NCBI RefSeq assembly: GCF_003837865.1
Contig: NZ_RQIS01000002.1
Location: 186,001 to 250,000 of the forward strand
Source of the DNA: Paraburkholderia dinghuensis
Lineage (GTDB): Bacteria; Pseudomonadota; Gammaproteobacteria; Burkholderiales; Burkholderiaceae
Direction of reading: 5' to 3'
Length of the DNA: 64,000 nt
Each line of letters starts with the position of its first letter. The stretch's first letter is position 1. Shown here in pieces: positions 1-9,282 of the stretch. Below the pieces are notes generated by a model. It worked only from the letters and a program-made list of their open reading frames with translations. It did not search any database and was not told the DNA's origin. Made by a program: the position numbers and the translations under genes.

Positions 1-1
1 C

Positions 2-1606
2 AGGCTGACGGTGCTGGCGATTGCGTGTTCGCTGACCTCGCTGATCTGGCAATTCGGCACGCTGCATTTGATCGGATATGGACTCGATCCGCTTGCGGTC
101 CTGATTCCGTTCCTTATCTTCGCGATCGGTGTCTCGCACGGTGTCCAGCAGATCAATTACATCGTACGAGAGATCGCGCACGGTAAAACGACCGCGGAGG
201 CAGCACGTGCGAGCTTCACGGGCCTGTTGATTCCTGGCGTCCTCGCGCTGGTGACGGCTTTCGTTTCGTTCATTACGCTGGCGCTGGTGCCGATCGAAAT
301 GGTCCGGGAACTGGCCATCACCGCGTCGATCGGTGTCGGTTACAAGATCGTGACGAATCTGGTCATGCTGCCGCTCGCGGCATCGATGATGAAGTTCGAT
401 TCGCAGTTTGCCGAGCGCGCAATGCAACGCGGTGAACAGCGCGGGCAGTGGTTGCGCTGGATCGCCTCACTGGCAAAACCTCGAAATGCCGCGGTCGTGT
501 TGCTGGTGGCGGGCGTCGTGGTCGCTACGGCTGCATGGGAAGCACGAGACAGGGTTATCGGCACGCTGCAGCCTGGCGCCCCCGAGTTGCGCGTCAATGC
601 GCTCTATAACCTGGATGCAGCGTCGATCGCCGGTGCATACGATACCGGACAGGACTGGCTGACCGTGTTCGTCGAAGCGCAAGGCGCCGATTGTTCCAAC
701 GTCAATGTCGGCCTGTACGTCGACCAGTTTTCGACGGCGATGCGTCATGTGCCGGGCGTCGTGTCGGTGAAGTCGTATTCCGACATGCTGAAGATTTATA
801 ACCAGGGCTACAACGAAGGCAATCCGATGATGGCCGTCGTGCCGACCGACCAGGGGAACTACGCCAGTTTGTCGGAGGAGATCAGCCGATCCCGCGGTTA
901 CATGAACAAGACGTGCAGCATGGTGGCGGCCAATCTGTATCTGACCGACCACAAGGCGACGACGATCAACCATGTCATCGACTCGATCAATGGCTATGCT
1001 GCCGCCCATCCGAGTCCGGACGCGAAAGTGCTGCTCGGCGCAGGCAACGCGGGCATCCAGGCTGCAGTCAACGACGCAGTGGCCCACAGCGAACTGCCGA
1101 TGATGCTGTACGTGTATGCCGCGATCATTGTCCTGGTGCTCGTCGTGTATCAAGATCTTCGCGCGGTGGTCGCTTGCTGCTTGCCGTTGTCTGCGGGTAG
1201 TCTCATTGGATACTGGTTCATGAAGGAATTGCAGATCGGCTTGACGGTTGCCACATTGCCGGTGATGGTGCTGGCCGTGGGGATCGGCGTCGATTACGCC
1301 TTCTACATTTACAACCGCTTGCAGCTGCATCTGAGTCACGGCCTGAATATCGTCAAGTCGCTCGAGAAATCGATCCTCGAAGTCGGGATCGCAACGATCT
1401 TCACCGCGCTCACACTGGCGGTTGGCGTGGCGACGTGGTCGTTCTCGGAGCTGAAATTCCAGGCGGACATGGGCAAGCTGCTGGCCATCATGTTCGGCGT
1501 CAATCTGGTGATGGCGATGACTGTGCTGCCCGCGCTCGCTGTTTGGCTGGAAAGGATTTTCCCGAGGCGAAAAGCTGTTTCGGTGCCGGGAATTCTTACT
1601 CATTGA
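2..1606 (+). CDS. RND-superfamily (MMPL) exporter, C-terminal part
   Basis: This is the end of a large inner-membrane transporter whose start lies before the window; the frame is already open at base 2. The visible 535 residues carry a first group of membrane helices, a soluble periplasmic stretch (roughly residues 180-350) and a second membrane bundle. That bundle contains the MMPL/SSD-type segment VMVLAVGIGVDYAFYIYNRL, whose GxxxDY core is typical of the proton-relay helix of RND exporters. The YCF48-like gene starts 11 bases downstream, so the two are very probably one operon. In many Proteobacteria this pair travels with DUF1302/DUF1329 proteins in clusters for hydrophobic substrates; that context is known for the family, but the partners are not visible here and the substrate cannot be named. 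Confidence 0.85.
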   Translation, partial: RLTVLAIACSLTSLIWQFGTLHLIGYGLDPLAVLIPFLIFAIGVSHGVQQINYIVREIAHGKTTAEAARASFTGLLIPGVLALVTAFVSFITLALVPIEMVRELAITASIGVGYKIVTNLVMLPLAASMMKFDSQFAERAMQRGEQRGQWLRWIASLAKPRNAAVVLLVAGVVVATAAWEARDRVIGTLQPGAPELRVNALYNLDAASIAGAYDTGQDWLTVFVEAQGADCSNVNVGLYVDQFSTAMRHVPGVVSVKSYSDMLKIYNQGYNEGNPMMAVVPTDQGNYASLSEEISRSRGYMNKTCSMVAANLYLTDHKATTINHVIDSINGYAAAHPSPDAKVLLGAGNAGIQAAVNDAVAHSELPMMLYVYAAIIVLVLVVYQDLRAVVACCLPLSAGSLIGYWFMKELQIGLTVATLPVMVLAVGIGVDYAFYIYNRLQLHLSHGLNIVKSLEKSILEVGIATIFTALTLAVGVATWSFSELKFQADMGKLLAIMFGVNLVMAMTVLPALAVWLERIFPRRKAVSVPGILTH

Positions 1607-1617
1607 GAGGTGACGCG

Positions 1618-2631
1618 ATGAAAAGTATCAAGCAAACAAATCGTCTGCGTCCCGCGTTGTCCGCATGGATGCTCACACTCGCGATGCTTGCCGGGCATTC
1701 GGCCGGGGCGAATGCCGCCGATGACATCGCAGTGCTGCACGCGCCCGCCGCCGTGGTGCCGTACGCAAGCCAGGAGGCAATTCTGGGCGCCGCGGACACT
1801 GGCAAGCGTCTGGTCGCCGTGGGAGAGCATGGTGTGATCCTGCTATCGGACGATGGCGGGCGCAGCTTCCGGCAGGCGCGTAGCGTGCCGACACAAGCTC
1901 AGTTGAACGCCGTGACGTTTGTCGGTCAACAGGGTTGGGCGGTGGGCCAATGGGGCGTTGTCCTTCATAGCGCCGATAACGGAGAAACGTGGTCGTTACA
2001 GCGCAGTGATGCAAGTGTCGACCAGCCCTTGTATTCCACGTACTTTCTGGACGACCAGCATGGTTTTGCGGTTGGACTGTGGTCGTTGTTCCTGAAAACC
2101 GATGACGGCGGCAAGACATGGGCAGCGGTCAAGATTCCCGTCCAGCAAGGGATGAAAGTCAAGACGCCGAATTTCAGCCATATTTTCGGGGATGGAAAGG
2201 GCGCGTTGTTCATTTCTGCGGAGCACGGCTACGTGTTGCGTTCGCTGGATGGGGGGCAAACGTGGACGTATTTGTCGACGGGTTATGAAGGCTCCTTCTG
2301 GGCTGGTTGTGTCGATGCCGCCGGCAATGTGGTGGTGGGTGGGCTTCGCGGCTCCATCTACGTCAGCGCGGACCGGGGTGAGACCTGGAGCAAGGCTTCC
2401 ACACCTGCACAGAATTCGATAACCGCTATTTCGACGAGCGGTTCGCGTATTTTTGCAGTGGGACTCAATGGGACGCGTCTTGTCAGCACCGACGGCGGAA
2501 AATCGTTCGAGTCCCTGGGGCACTGCGGCGAGACTTCGTATACGGCGTTGTCCATGTCAGGTGATTCGGTGGTGCCGTATTCGACCGATGGTGTCGGCTC
2601 CCCGGAGCAGGTTGGTTCGTCTGCGAAATAG
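1618..2631 (+). CDS. YCF48-related BNR beta-propeller protein, exported
   Basis: A 337-residue protein starting at the ATG behind GAGAGGTG. It opens with a signal peptide (basic start, hydrophobic core, cleavage near AGANAAD), so the propeller is probably periplasmic. Asp-box motifs of the S/T-x-D-x-G-x-T-W/F type recur about every 40-50 residues: SDDGGRSF, SADNGETW, TDDGGKTW, SLDGGQTW, SADRGETW, STDGGKSF. This is the YCF48/photosystem-II-assembly-factor-like family; in heterotrophic bacteria its role is not settled. Its position directly behind an RND exporter suggests that it assists that transporter, which is inference. Confidence 0.85.
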   Translation: MKSIKQTNRLRPALSAWMLTLAMLAGHSAGANAADDIAVLHAPAAVVPYASQEAILGAADTGKRLVAVGEHGVILLSDDGGRSFRQARSVPTQAQLNAVTFVGQQGWAVGQWGVVLHSADNGETWSLQRSDASVDQPLYSTYFLDDQHGFAVGLWSLFLKTDDGGKTWAAVKIPVQQGMKVKTPNFSHIFGDGKGALFISAEHGYVLRSLDGGQTWTYLSTGYEGSFWAGCVDAAGNVVVGGLRGSIYVSADRGETWSKASTPAQNSITAISTSGSRIFAVGLNGTRLVSTDGGKSFESLGHCGETSYTALSMSGDSVVPYSTDGVGSPEQVGSSAK

Positions 2632-2911
2632 GTCTGCCGATCACCTGTGCTTTCAGGTTCGGATTCAGACCGAGCGGATGGTGGACGCGCCAGAGTCTGG
2701 CGCGGCCCGCCTTCTGATGATGCGATCTCCCGTGATGTAATTGCGTTGTCGCCAGATCGCGGGAGATGCGGTGAGCGCAACGGCTCATCGGCGCAAGGCG
2801 AATAGCTTCACTTCCCACATTCCTGCATCGGAATAGAGACGGCGAGGCAGACGCAGCTTCGGTGCGAACGCACGCTGTCTCGCAGTCGAGAACGCGCTAA
2901 AAACTTGCGTG
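2632..2911. other. Intergenic stretch without a recognised gene
   Basis: This 280-base gap lies between the propeller gene and the livF remnant. No frame in it resembles a known family and no clear terminator with a T-run is visible. Confidence 0.5.
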
Positions 2912-3469
2912 TCACTGCTGACTTTCAGTACTTGTTTTACTGCATGCCGTCGCGTGTGGGTTGTCCGGCGGTATGGCCTCCAGAAAGCCCCTTCCCATTT
3001 CCGCTTCGAAGCGCGCCGCGTTGCCTTCCCAGATAATGCGCGCATGCTCCAGCGCATAGACACGGTCCGCGTGGGGAAGTGCGAACCGTACGTTATGTTC
3101 GCCTAACAGAACGGTAATTGACGTCGACTTCTGCAGCGACTCCAATGCTTTCGACAATTGTTCGAGGATGATGGGCGCGAGCCCGAGCGTCGGCTCGTCG
3201 AGAATCAGGAGCTTTGGCTGGGTCATCAGCGCGCGTGCGATCGCCAGCATCTGTTGTTCGCCGCCGGACAGCGTTCGCGCCGTTTGGCCCTGGCGGGAGT
3301 CGAGCACGGGGAAAAGATCGAACAACCACGAGAGCTGCTTCGCACGTAGCTTGTCGGGAAGATGGTACCCGCCAAGCTCGAGATTTTCGCGAACCGACAT
3401 ATATTTCGGCTCAGGCGCGGTGCCGCGGTTTCCGTTCCCGATGGATATTGCTGATCGCGTCTGATTCGT
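2912..3469 (-). pseudogene. Decayed LivF-type branched-chain amino-acid ABC ATPase fragment
   Basis: The readable frame contains the C-terminal two thirds of a LivF-like ATPase. SVRENLELGGY marks the segment after the Q-loop, LSGGEQQMLAIARAL is the ABC signature, and LLILDEPTLGLAPI is Walker B followed by the family's GLAP motif. A normal LivF has about 235 residues and starts with a Walker A (GxNGAGKTT). Here the frame is closed by a TAA about 23 codons before the first Met, no Walker A is present, and the sequence just before SVRENL is already unlike the family. No livG, livH, livM or substrate-binding gene lies nearby. It is therefore read as a remnant that cannot hydrolyse ATP. A short truncated protein could still be translated from 3400. 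Confidence 0.75.
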
Positions 3470-4425
3470 TTATTCCGGTTTTCGATCGCAGCGTGCGGAG
3501 CCGGCAATCTCTCTCGGACAATCCAGCACTGCACTGCAGTTCAAGAAAACGATCCGGGGCGAGTCGATCTTCATGCGAAGACACTGTTCATTAGCGAGAA
3601 GCGCGGCGTTGACTCCATGGAAATTATCGATGCACGATGACGATGCCTCGCTATTTTTCTAAGTGATTGGTAATGCGAAATATATAGTGAGAAATAGCGG
3701 ATCGGAATGTATCGGGTGGATCACGAACCCCGCTTGCCGAGCGTCCACGCGCTCTAAACCATCTGGGGCGAAAGTAACGCATTCGATTTCCTGACTGGCT
3801 CGATGCGTCACTGACTCGCCTGCAATCGGCGTGAGACACGCTCCGAACATCGGGGTGGACTTTCCGCCCGATCGGCGTTCATCGTGCCGATATAAAGTCA
3901 CGCGCCAGAACATAAATACATCTGTCCCCCGTTAATTCGGGCCAATAGCGGCGATAGGCAAACGTTTGAAAACCCAAAGCCATGTGAGACGGTGCGGCGT
4001 ACGACCTCGGCAGCTCGATCGGGCAACGCTCTCACAGACGCGGGGATTGATCGACGTGGATCACATTCATTTGTCAGACAAAATCAGACGGGTTAAGAAA
4101 TGCAGCATGTGGCCGATATAGCGTCTCGGACACCATGCAGAAATGTCGGGAAGTCCTGGCGGAACAGATAAAACGGGGCTGGAATTAAAACGCTCGTTCG
4201 CGATAGGCGCATTGATGAATGAAGTCTGCGTCCGGGAAACACGGCAGTAGCCGCTGGCACGCTCGCGTCGTTAGTTCTCTCGCTCGTGAACAACGATTCA
4301 CCGATTGATTGTCGAGCCAGGGCACGCGGGCAAAGCCTTTGCTGAAACATCTGGCAGACGCTGCGTGGCGACGCGCCGAACGATCTGCCCTGCAATAACG
4401 ACGCGGACAAAGAAGGAGCAGTGCG
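3470..4425. other. Gene-poor 1-kb stretch
   Basis: No reading frame here resembles a recognised family. The sequence is somewhat richer in A+T than its surroundings and follows a pseudogene, so it may be further eroded DNA from the same lost locus. The only functional element I can support is the ribosome binding site AAGGAG at about 4412, just before the CBS gene. Confidence 0.5.
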
Positions 4426-4881
4426 ATGAAAGTAGAAGACCTCATGACGAAGCGAATTGTGACGGTAGGCTTCGATGACACGCTGGGAACCGTCAGGGAG
4501 ATCTTCGATGAAACCGGGTTTCATCACTTGCTCGTCGTAGAGGGCAGAGAGTTGCAGGGCGTTGTGTCCGATCGCGATCTGTTGCGCGAGTTGAGCCCGT
4601 TCGTCGACAGCGTGGTGGAAACACACCGGGATAAAAGTACGCTCAGCAAACGTGTGCATCAGGTCATGAGCCGTGCTCCGAAAACACTACATCCAGAAGC
4701 CGGTCTCGCCGATGCAGTCCAGTTGTTTCTCGACCATAAGGTCTCGTGTATTCCGATTGTCGACAGTGAATTCAGGCCGGTGGGAATCGTTAGCTGGCGC
4801 GACGTCATGAAGACCTATGCCGACGTGTTGAACTCGACAGACTCTACAGACGTTCTGGCGGATGCAGCGGAGGCGCGCTAG
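4426..4881 (+). CDS. Tandem CBS-domain protein
   Basis: A 151-residue soluble protein with two CBS domains and nothing else. The first begins at the N-terminus (VEDLMTKRIVTVGFDDTLG, then HHLLVVEGRELQGVVSDRDLL). The second covers about residues 70-130 (VMSRAPKTLHPEAGLADAVQLFLDHKVSCIPIVDSEFRPVGIVSWRD). CBS pairs bind adenine nucleotides and act as energy or ionic sensors for partner proteins. The ATG is set by AAGGAGCAG eight bases upstream. The gene stands alone, with no partner enzyme within 500 bases on either side, so its target cannot be inferred. Confidence 0.85.
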   Translation: MKVEDLMTKRIVTVGFDDTLGTVREIFDETGFHHLLVVEGRELQGVVSDRDLLRELSPFVDSVVETHRDKSTLSKRVHQVMSRAPKTLHPEAGLADAVQLFLDHKVSCIPIVDSEFRPVGIVSWRDVMKTYADVLNSTDSTDVLADAAEAR

Positions 4882-5478
4882 AGGTCTGAGCGAACATCGC
4901 AAGCGTGCGCCGGCGTGAGCATGCAACCTGAGCGTCCAGGGTGGGACACGATCAGCAAAATTTCCCGGATGACATCGTTTGCCGATCTATTTTATTGATT
5001 TATGGCAATAACTGAGGGCGCATGCGATAAGCTGAGAATTATTGCGATGGATTGTCGCAGGGAATATTTGCCGCTCAAGGAAGTAGGAAGGCGGGTGTTA
5101 TCTTATGCGTATGTCAGCAGCATGAATTTCAGGTTGCTGAAACGTCAAATGGTGCTGCCACTTCGCCGGTTTCAGGCTGGAGTTCGCGAGATTTTGGCCG
5201 CACTTGACGTTCACTCAAGTGCGCCGCGTTTCCGATCCAAATACTAAAAGAACCATGAAGCTGTCGTCTGCGCAAAAGCTCTTGTTGCTCCTGGTGGCGA
5301 TGCCATCGATAGAACCGGCGACGAATGGGGATAACGTCGGTAATCTCGATGCTCCGGGTAACGTGCACCTATTCCAGAAATTTGTCACTTTCGTCGATCG
5401 AGGCCGAACGGGTCTTGCATTGCGGTTTTTCCCGCGCGCGAACGTACCCATGGGCCTGATTCGGGAGGGAGCGTGGCG
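4882..5478. other. Intergenic region before the EAL gene, with a weak small reading frame
   Basis: No family is recognisable here. A 76-codon frame from ATG 5255 to 5485 overlaps the start of the next gene by seven bases, an arrangement compatible with translational coupling. It has no convincing ribosome binding site and resembles no family I know, so it is not called as a gene. Confidence 0.4.
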
Positions 5479-7638
5479 ATGCTAAACCGCGTTTTCGCTC
5501 CTGTTCGCGGCGGTGACCCGCCGCATGAAGCGGCGCAGCTTTACGGTCCGACGTGGGCAGCGGCGCTCGCCTCTTTAAGCGAGGCAATGCGGTATCACGC
5601 TGCTGATATCGGGAACAGCTTTTACGACCATCTGGTCCGGTTGTCGGGATCGAAGCACATTGTGCATGCGCTCTCAACGCCGGAACTCGATCATCTCAAG
5701 TCGCAACAGACCGAGTATCTGAGCGCCCTTGCCGCACCGGATCTGAGCGCAACAGGCCACCGGGCGATGGCGCTGCGGGCCGGACGCGTCCACGCCGTGA
5801 TGGGGATAGACCAGGAAGACCTGATCCGTATTCGCGAATTATTGTTCGAGGCCATTCACAGATACGTGGATGCGACCGCGCACGGGGAAGCAGTGGGCGT
5901 CCTCGCGCGAAGGCTCACCCGCGACCTGGCCTGGCAGGCAGAGGCCGCGCAAAGCCTGCAGAACGCGCGACAGGATGTGTTGGTGCGCATCACCAGACTC
6001 GCGTGGGAAACAGACAGCTACACCGACCTGATCGATAACGTTGTCGAGATTCTCAGTACGCACGATGAAGTGGCGGGCTGCGCGGTGGGGCGGCCGGACA
6101 GTCGGGGCGTCTTCCGGTTCGAGGCTGCCTCGAAGAACATCGCGAGATTTCTAGCCGATCTTGAGCGTTCCGAAGAACTGCAGATTACGACGACGGACGA
6201 CAGTCCGCGCGGTCAAGGTTCGATTGGCCGGGCCTGGCGTAGCGGGAGGCCGGAACACCTCCGCAATTTTCGGACGGACCCTCAAGGAGCGCTTTGGAAA
6301 GACGTCGCGTTGAGTGAAGGTCTTCGCTCTGTCGTCGCGATTCCGCTGAGTCAGCCGGGCTGTCCGCCGATGGCCGTTCTGATTTTGTACAGTGCCCTTC
6401 CAGGCGGATATGCAGGCGATGAACAGCGGGCGTTTATCGAACTTTTGCAGACGCTTTTGGCGTTCGCCGTTGCGCGATTTGAAAATCTCGAAAGGCGAAG
6501 CCGGACCGTGCCATTTGCGATGCGGAAAAACTGGACGACGTTGCTCAGATCGGACGCGCTGCAAATGCATTATCAGCCGCTGCTGGACCTCAAAACAGGT
6601 CGGGTCACCAAAGTCGAAGCACTTGCCCGCCTGAAGGACGGCGATCGGCTTTTGTCGCCCGCCGAGTTCTTTCCGGCACTCTCCTCGGATGATTTTCTCG
6701 AACTGTATGTGCGGGGGCTTGGGCAGGCACTGTCGCACAGACAGCTCTGGCTGCGCAGCGGAATCGACCTCGGGGTGTCCGTCAATCTGCCGCCCAGTGC
6801 ATTGAGCGACATCCGCTATCTCGAAGCCACGCAGCAGGCCATGAGTCAATTCGGATGCGATCCAGGCAAGTTGACGCTGGAAATGCTGGAAACGGATGCG
6901 CTTCTGTCCGGCGTGGACGGATCAAAAGAATTGGCGAAATTCAAGGCACTGGGAATCAACCTGGCCGAAGACGATCTAGGTTCGGGGCACAGCAGCTTGC
7001 ACCGCTTGCGTGAGTTGCCGTTCGACTGGATCAAGATCGACCGGAGTATCGTGAGTTTGCAAGGCCCCGATGCTCTCGATGTATTGCGCTTTATCTATCA
7101 GTTGACTCGACTGGGTCATTCGCTCGATAAAAAAGTGATCGTCGAAGGGGTCGAGGGCACGGAATTGCTCGAAGCCATCGCGATTCTCGGCGCCGATGCC
7201 GCTCAAGGTTACGGGATCGCTCGCCCGATGCCGGCGCATCAGATCGTTGCGTGGATGGGTCGCCAGCCGGGCTTGCGCGCCACGCCGAACGCGAATGGTC
7301 CTTTGGCAAAACTGGCCCGCCTGTTGATCCAGGAGGAGCGCTTGTATCTGATCTCCGAAGACCAGCCTGCTTTTGACTGTCTGGCGGACATCGTCAAGAC
7401 TGCCGCCGATGCACAAGTTCCGGCCTGCGCGCCGTCGGCCACGCAGGATTCGAGTTGCCAGGATTGTTTGCTTACGGCGTTCTTTGTTGAAACGGAGTCC
7501 GTTCGGGCAAGCGATGTTGCCGATTCGACGCTGGAAAGAGACTTTATCGCGGCTACGGTGCGGCATGGGCTATGCAGTGCGGACTATCGCCTGGCTCGGC
7601 GGCGGTTGATCGAATCGATCATGTTCGGAGCTGTGTAA
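5479..7638 (+). CDS. Globin-coupled GAF-EAL cyclic-di-GMP phosphodiesterase
   Basis: A 719-residue cytoplasmic protein. Residues about 20-170 look like a globin-coupled sensor domain: NSFYDHLV supplies the distal-pocket Tyr (Y49) and GRVHAVMG the proximal haem-ligand His (H105), matching the EFYRIV and VHARIG motifs of E. coli DosC. A GAF-like domain follows (about 180-335), then an EAL domain from about 355 to 610. The EAL domain has E380-A-L, VNLPPS (Asn), LTLEMLE (Glu), EDDLGSGHSS, WIKIDRS (Lys) and VIVEGVE (Glu), so it should be catalytically competent. The last 100 residues, which include CQDC, are not recognised. The protein probably lowers c-di-GMP in response to O2 or another gas. The ATG at 5479 is preferred because GGGAGGGA lies at proper spacing; a GTG at 5473 is possible. 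A diguanylate cyclase follows. Confidence 0.85.
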   Translation: MLNRVFAPVRGGDPPHEAAQLYGPTWAAALASLSEAMRYHAADIGNSFYDHLVRLSGSKHIVHALSTPELDHLKSQQTEYLSALAAPDLSATGHRAMALRAGRVHAVMGIDQEDLIRIRELLFEAIHRYVDATAHGEAVGVLARRLTRDLAWQAEAAQSLQNARQDVLVRITRLAWETDSYTDLIDNVVEILSTHDEVAGCAVGRPDSRGVFRFEAASKNIARFLADLERSEELQITTTDDSPRGQGSIGRAWRSGRPEHLRNFRTDPQGALWKDVALSEGLRSVVAIPLSQPGCPPMAVLILYSALPGGYAGDEQRAFIELLQTLLAFAVARFENLERRSRTVPFAMRKNWTTLLRSDALQMHYQPLLDLKTGRVTKVEALARLKDGDRLLSPAEFFPALSSDDFLELYVRGLGQALSHRQLWLRSGIDLGVSVNLPPSALSDIRYLEATQQAMSQFGCDPGKLTLEMLETDALLSGVDGSKELAKFKALGINLAEDDLGSGHSSLHRLRELPFDWIKIDRSIVSLQGPDALDVLRFIYQLTRLGHSLDKKVIVEGVEGTELLEAIAILGADAAQGYGIARPMPAHQIVAWMGRQPGLRATPNANGPLAKLARLLIQEERLYLISEDQPAFDCLADIVKTAADAQVPACAPSATQDSSCQDCLLTAFFVETESVRASDVADSTLERDFIAATVRHGLCSADYRLARRRLIESIMFGAV

Positions 7639-7817
7639 TACGGATTGTCAATCGCGGTGCAGGGACGAGAGCTTACGGTGGGATGTGACAGCCGTCGGCT
7701 CCAGCGCGGGAGAGGCGCATTTGATTGGGGCAATCGAAGCCGTGATTGCAGCATCGGACGTCCGCACCGAAACGCAAGCTCTTTAACGATAGCCATCTAC
7801 AGCATTTGAAAAATCGT

Positions 7818-8987
7818 ATGGTACGTCTGGCCGACCTCATTCCGGGTGAACTGGAATACAACGAATACAACTGGTTGGTGTCGCCTTATCGCCATCTGGG
7901 TTTCCTGACGCGGCGACGGGCAAGCACGATCGTCAATCGCGTTCGCTTGCTTGCTTTTCTGTTTGCCGTGCTCACGGCAATGTGGAGCGGCGTCGATCTG
8001 ATCGTCTTTCCTTTCAATCTCTGGTTCAACCTGGCGTTGATACGACTGGTTGCCAGCGCGGCGTTCGCGAGCTTGTTGCTGTATAGCCCGAACGATGGGA
8101 ACCTTTTCGGCGCTTATCGTGCGATGGCGCAGTTATTTGCGATTCCAACAATTTTTTTCGTCGCCTCCTATCTGCTTCTCGGCCATTACCGGCTCACGGG
8201 ATTGTCAGCGGCGATCAGTGTCGGTTATGCATTCCTGCCTTTTGTTCTGCTGGCAGGGCTGTCCATTTTCCCCCTCACACTGGTCGAAACCATGTGTTTT
8301 TCCGCACCAATTCTGATTGCCCAGATTATCGCAGCGGTGTTTCGCTGGACCGGTATGGACTGGCCATCGATGGCAGGCGAATTCTGGTTGCTCGTGTTGA
8401 TCTCCGGTGTGTCGGTTCTGGCAGGTATGAGCCAGTTGGGGTTCATGATCGGGCTGGTACGGCAGGCAGTCCGGGATGCACTAACGGGCGTTTTTTCGCG
8501 CAGCGGTGGCGAGGAAGTGCTGGAGCTGCAGTTCAGCATCGCCTCTCGCAGCGGCGCAAAGCTCGCCGTTGCGTTCCTCGATCTCGACCATTTCAAGAGC
8601 ATCAACGATCAGTACGGTCACGAAGCGGGCGACACGGTACTCGTCAACATGGCCCGCATCGTTTCCCGCCACCTGCGTCGTAGTGATGTACTGGTGCGCT
8701 GGGGCGGTGAGGAGTTTCTTGTGATCATGCCCGACACCAGTGTGATGCATGCGCAAGCCGCACTGGTGCGACTGCTCAAAGCCGGTTTTGGCGTGACGCC
8801 CCGTAATACTCCGGTAACGGCCAGCATTGGCGTCGCCGAGCTAACGGTCGACAAGGCCAGCGACTGGAAGTCACTGCTCGAGATTGCCGACCAGCGGATG
8901 TATCGTGCCAAACAAAACGGCCGCGCCCAGATTTGCGGATACGACGAAAAGGAGAGGGTCGAGCAGGCGGAACTGGCGATGCAGTAG
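7818..8987 (+). CDS. Membrane-bound GGDEF diguanylate cyclase
   Basis: About 389 residues if read from the ATG at 7818; an earlier TTG is possible and neither has a strong ribosome binding site. The N-terminal half is a block of about six hydrophobic helices (residues 35-215), a MASE-like membrane sensor. The C-terminal GGDEF domain starts with DALTGVFSR and has LDLDHFKSINDQYGHEAGD. Its signature motif is GGEEF (residues 296-300). An RxxD inhibitory site (R287-D290) sits exactly five residues before it, so the enzyme is predicted active and product-inhibited. It lies about 180 bases after the globin-EAL gene on the same strand, so the pair may make and break c-di-GMP under shared control. Confidence 0.88.
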   Translation: MVRLADLIPGELEYNEYNWLVSPYRHLGFLTRRRASTIVNRVRLLAFLFAVLTAMWSGVDLIVFPFNLWFNLALIRLVASAAFASLLLYSPNDGNLFGAYRAMAQLFAIPTIFFVASYLLLGHYRLTGLSAAISVGYAFLPFVLLAGLSIFPLTLVETMCFSAPILIAQIIAAVFRWTGMDWPSMAGEFWLLVLISGVSVLAGMSQLGFMIGLVRQAVRDALTGVFSRSGGEEVLELQFSIASRSGAKLAVAFLDLDHFKSINDQYGHEAGDTVLVNMARIVSRHLRRSDVLVRWGGEEFLVIMPDTSVMHAQAALVRLLKAGFGVTPRNTPVTASIGVAELTVDKASDWKSLLEIADQRMYRAKQNGRAQICGYDEKERVEQAELAMQ

Positions 8988-9282
8988 GAAGAAAAAGGAG
9001 CGTGCCCGGGTCTCCGTCTGCGAGGGCCGCACGTCCTCGTGCATCGATCGCTGGACGCGTGAGCTTGAAGATGTCGCTTGCTTCAGGCAGCTCGTGTTAA
9101 TTCGCCATGCGAACGGTTGATAAAGATCGCCCGGACGCCGCAGACTCGCACGTAGAAATACGGCACGTGACCGAAATCGGGCGCGCGGGACACGCGTCCT
9201 GCGCGTTGGAAACAACCGGCGATTCAATCGCCAATGAAGTGATAACCACGTGTGTTGATGAGCGCAGGCGGTTGCGGATTGG
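8988..9282. other. Convergent intergenic region
   Basis: This 295-base region separates the diguanylate cyclase (+) from the RcsB-like regulator (-). No convincing gene, hairpin-plus-T terminator or repeat is visible. Confidence 0.45.

Noticed and set aside
5002..5247. 81-codon plus-strand frame
   Set aside because: It has no ribosome binding site, no family and only modest protein character; chance is the simpler explanation.
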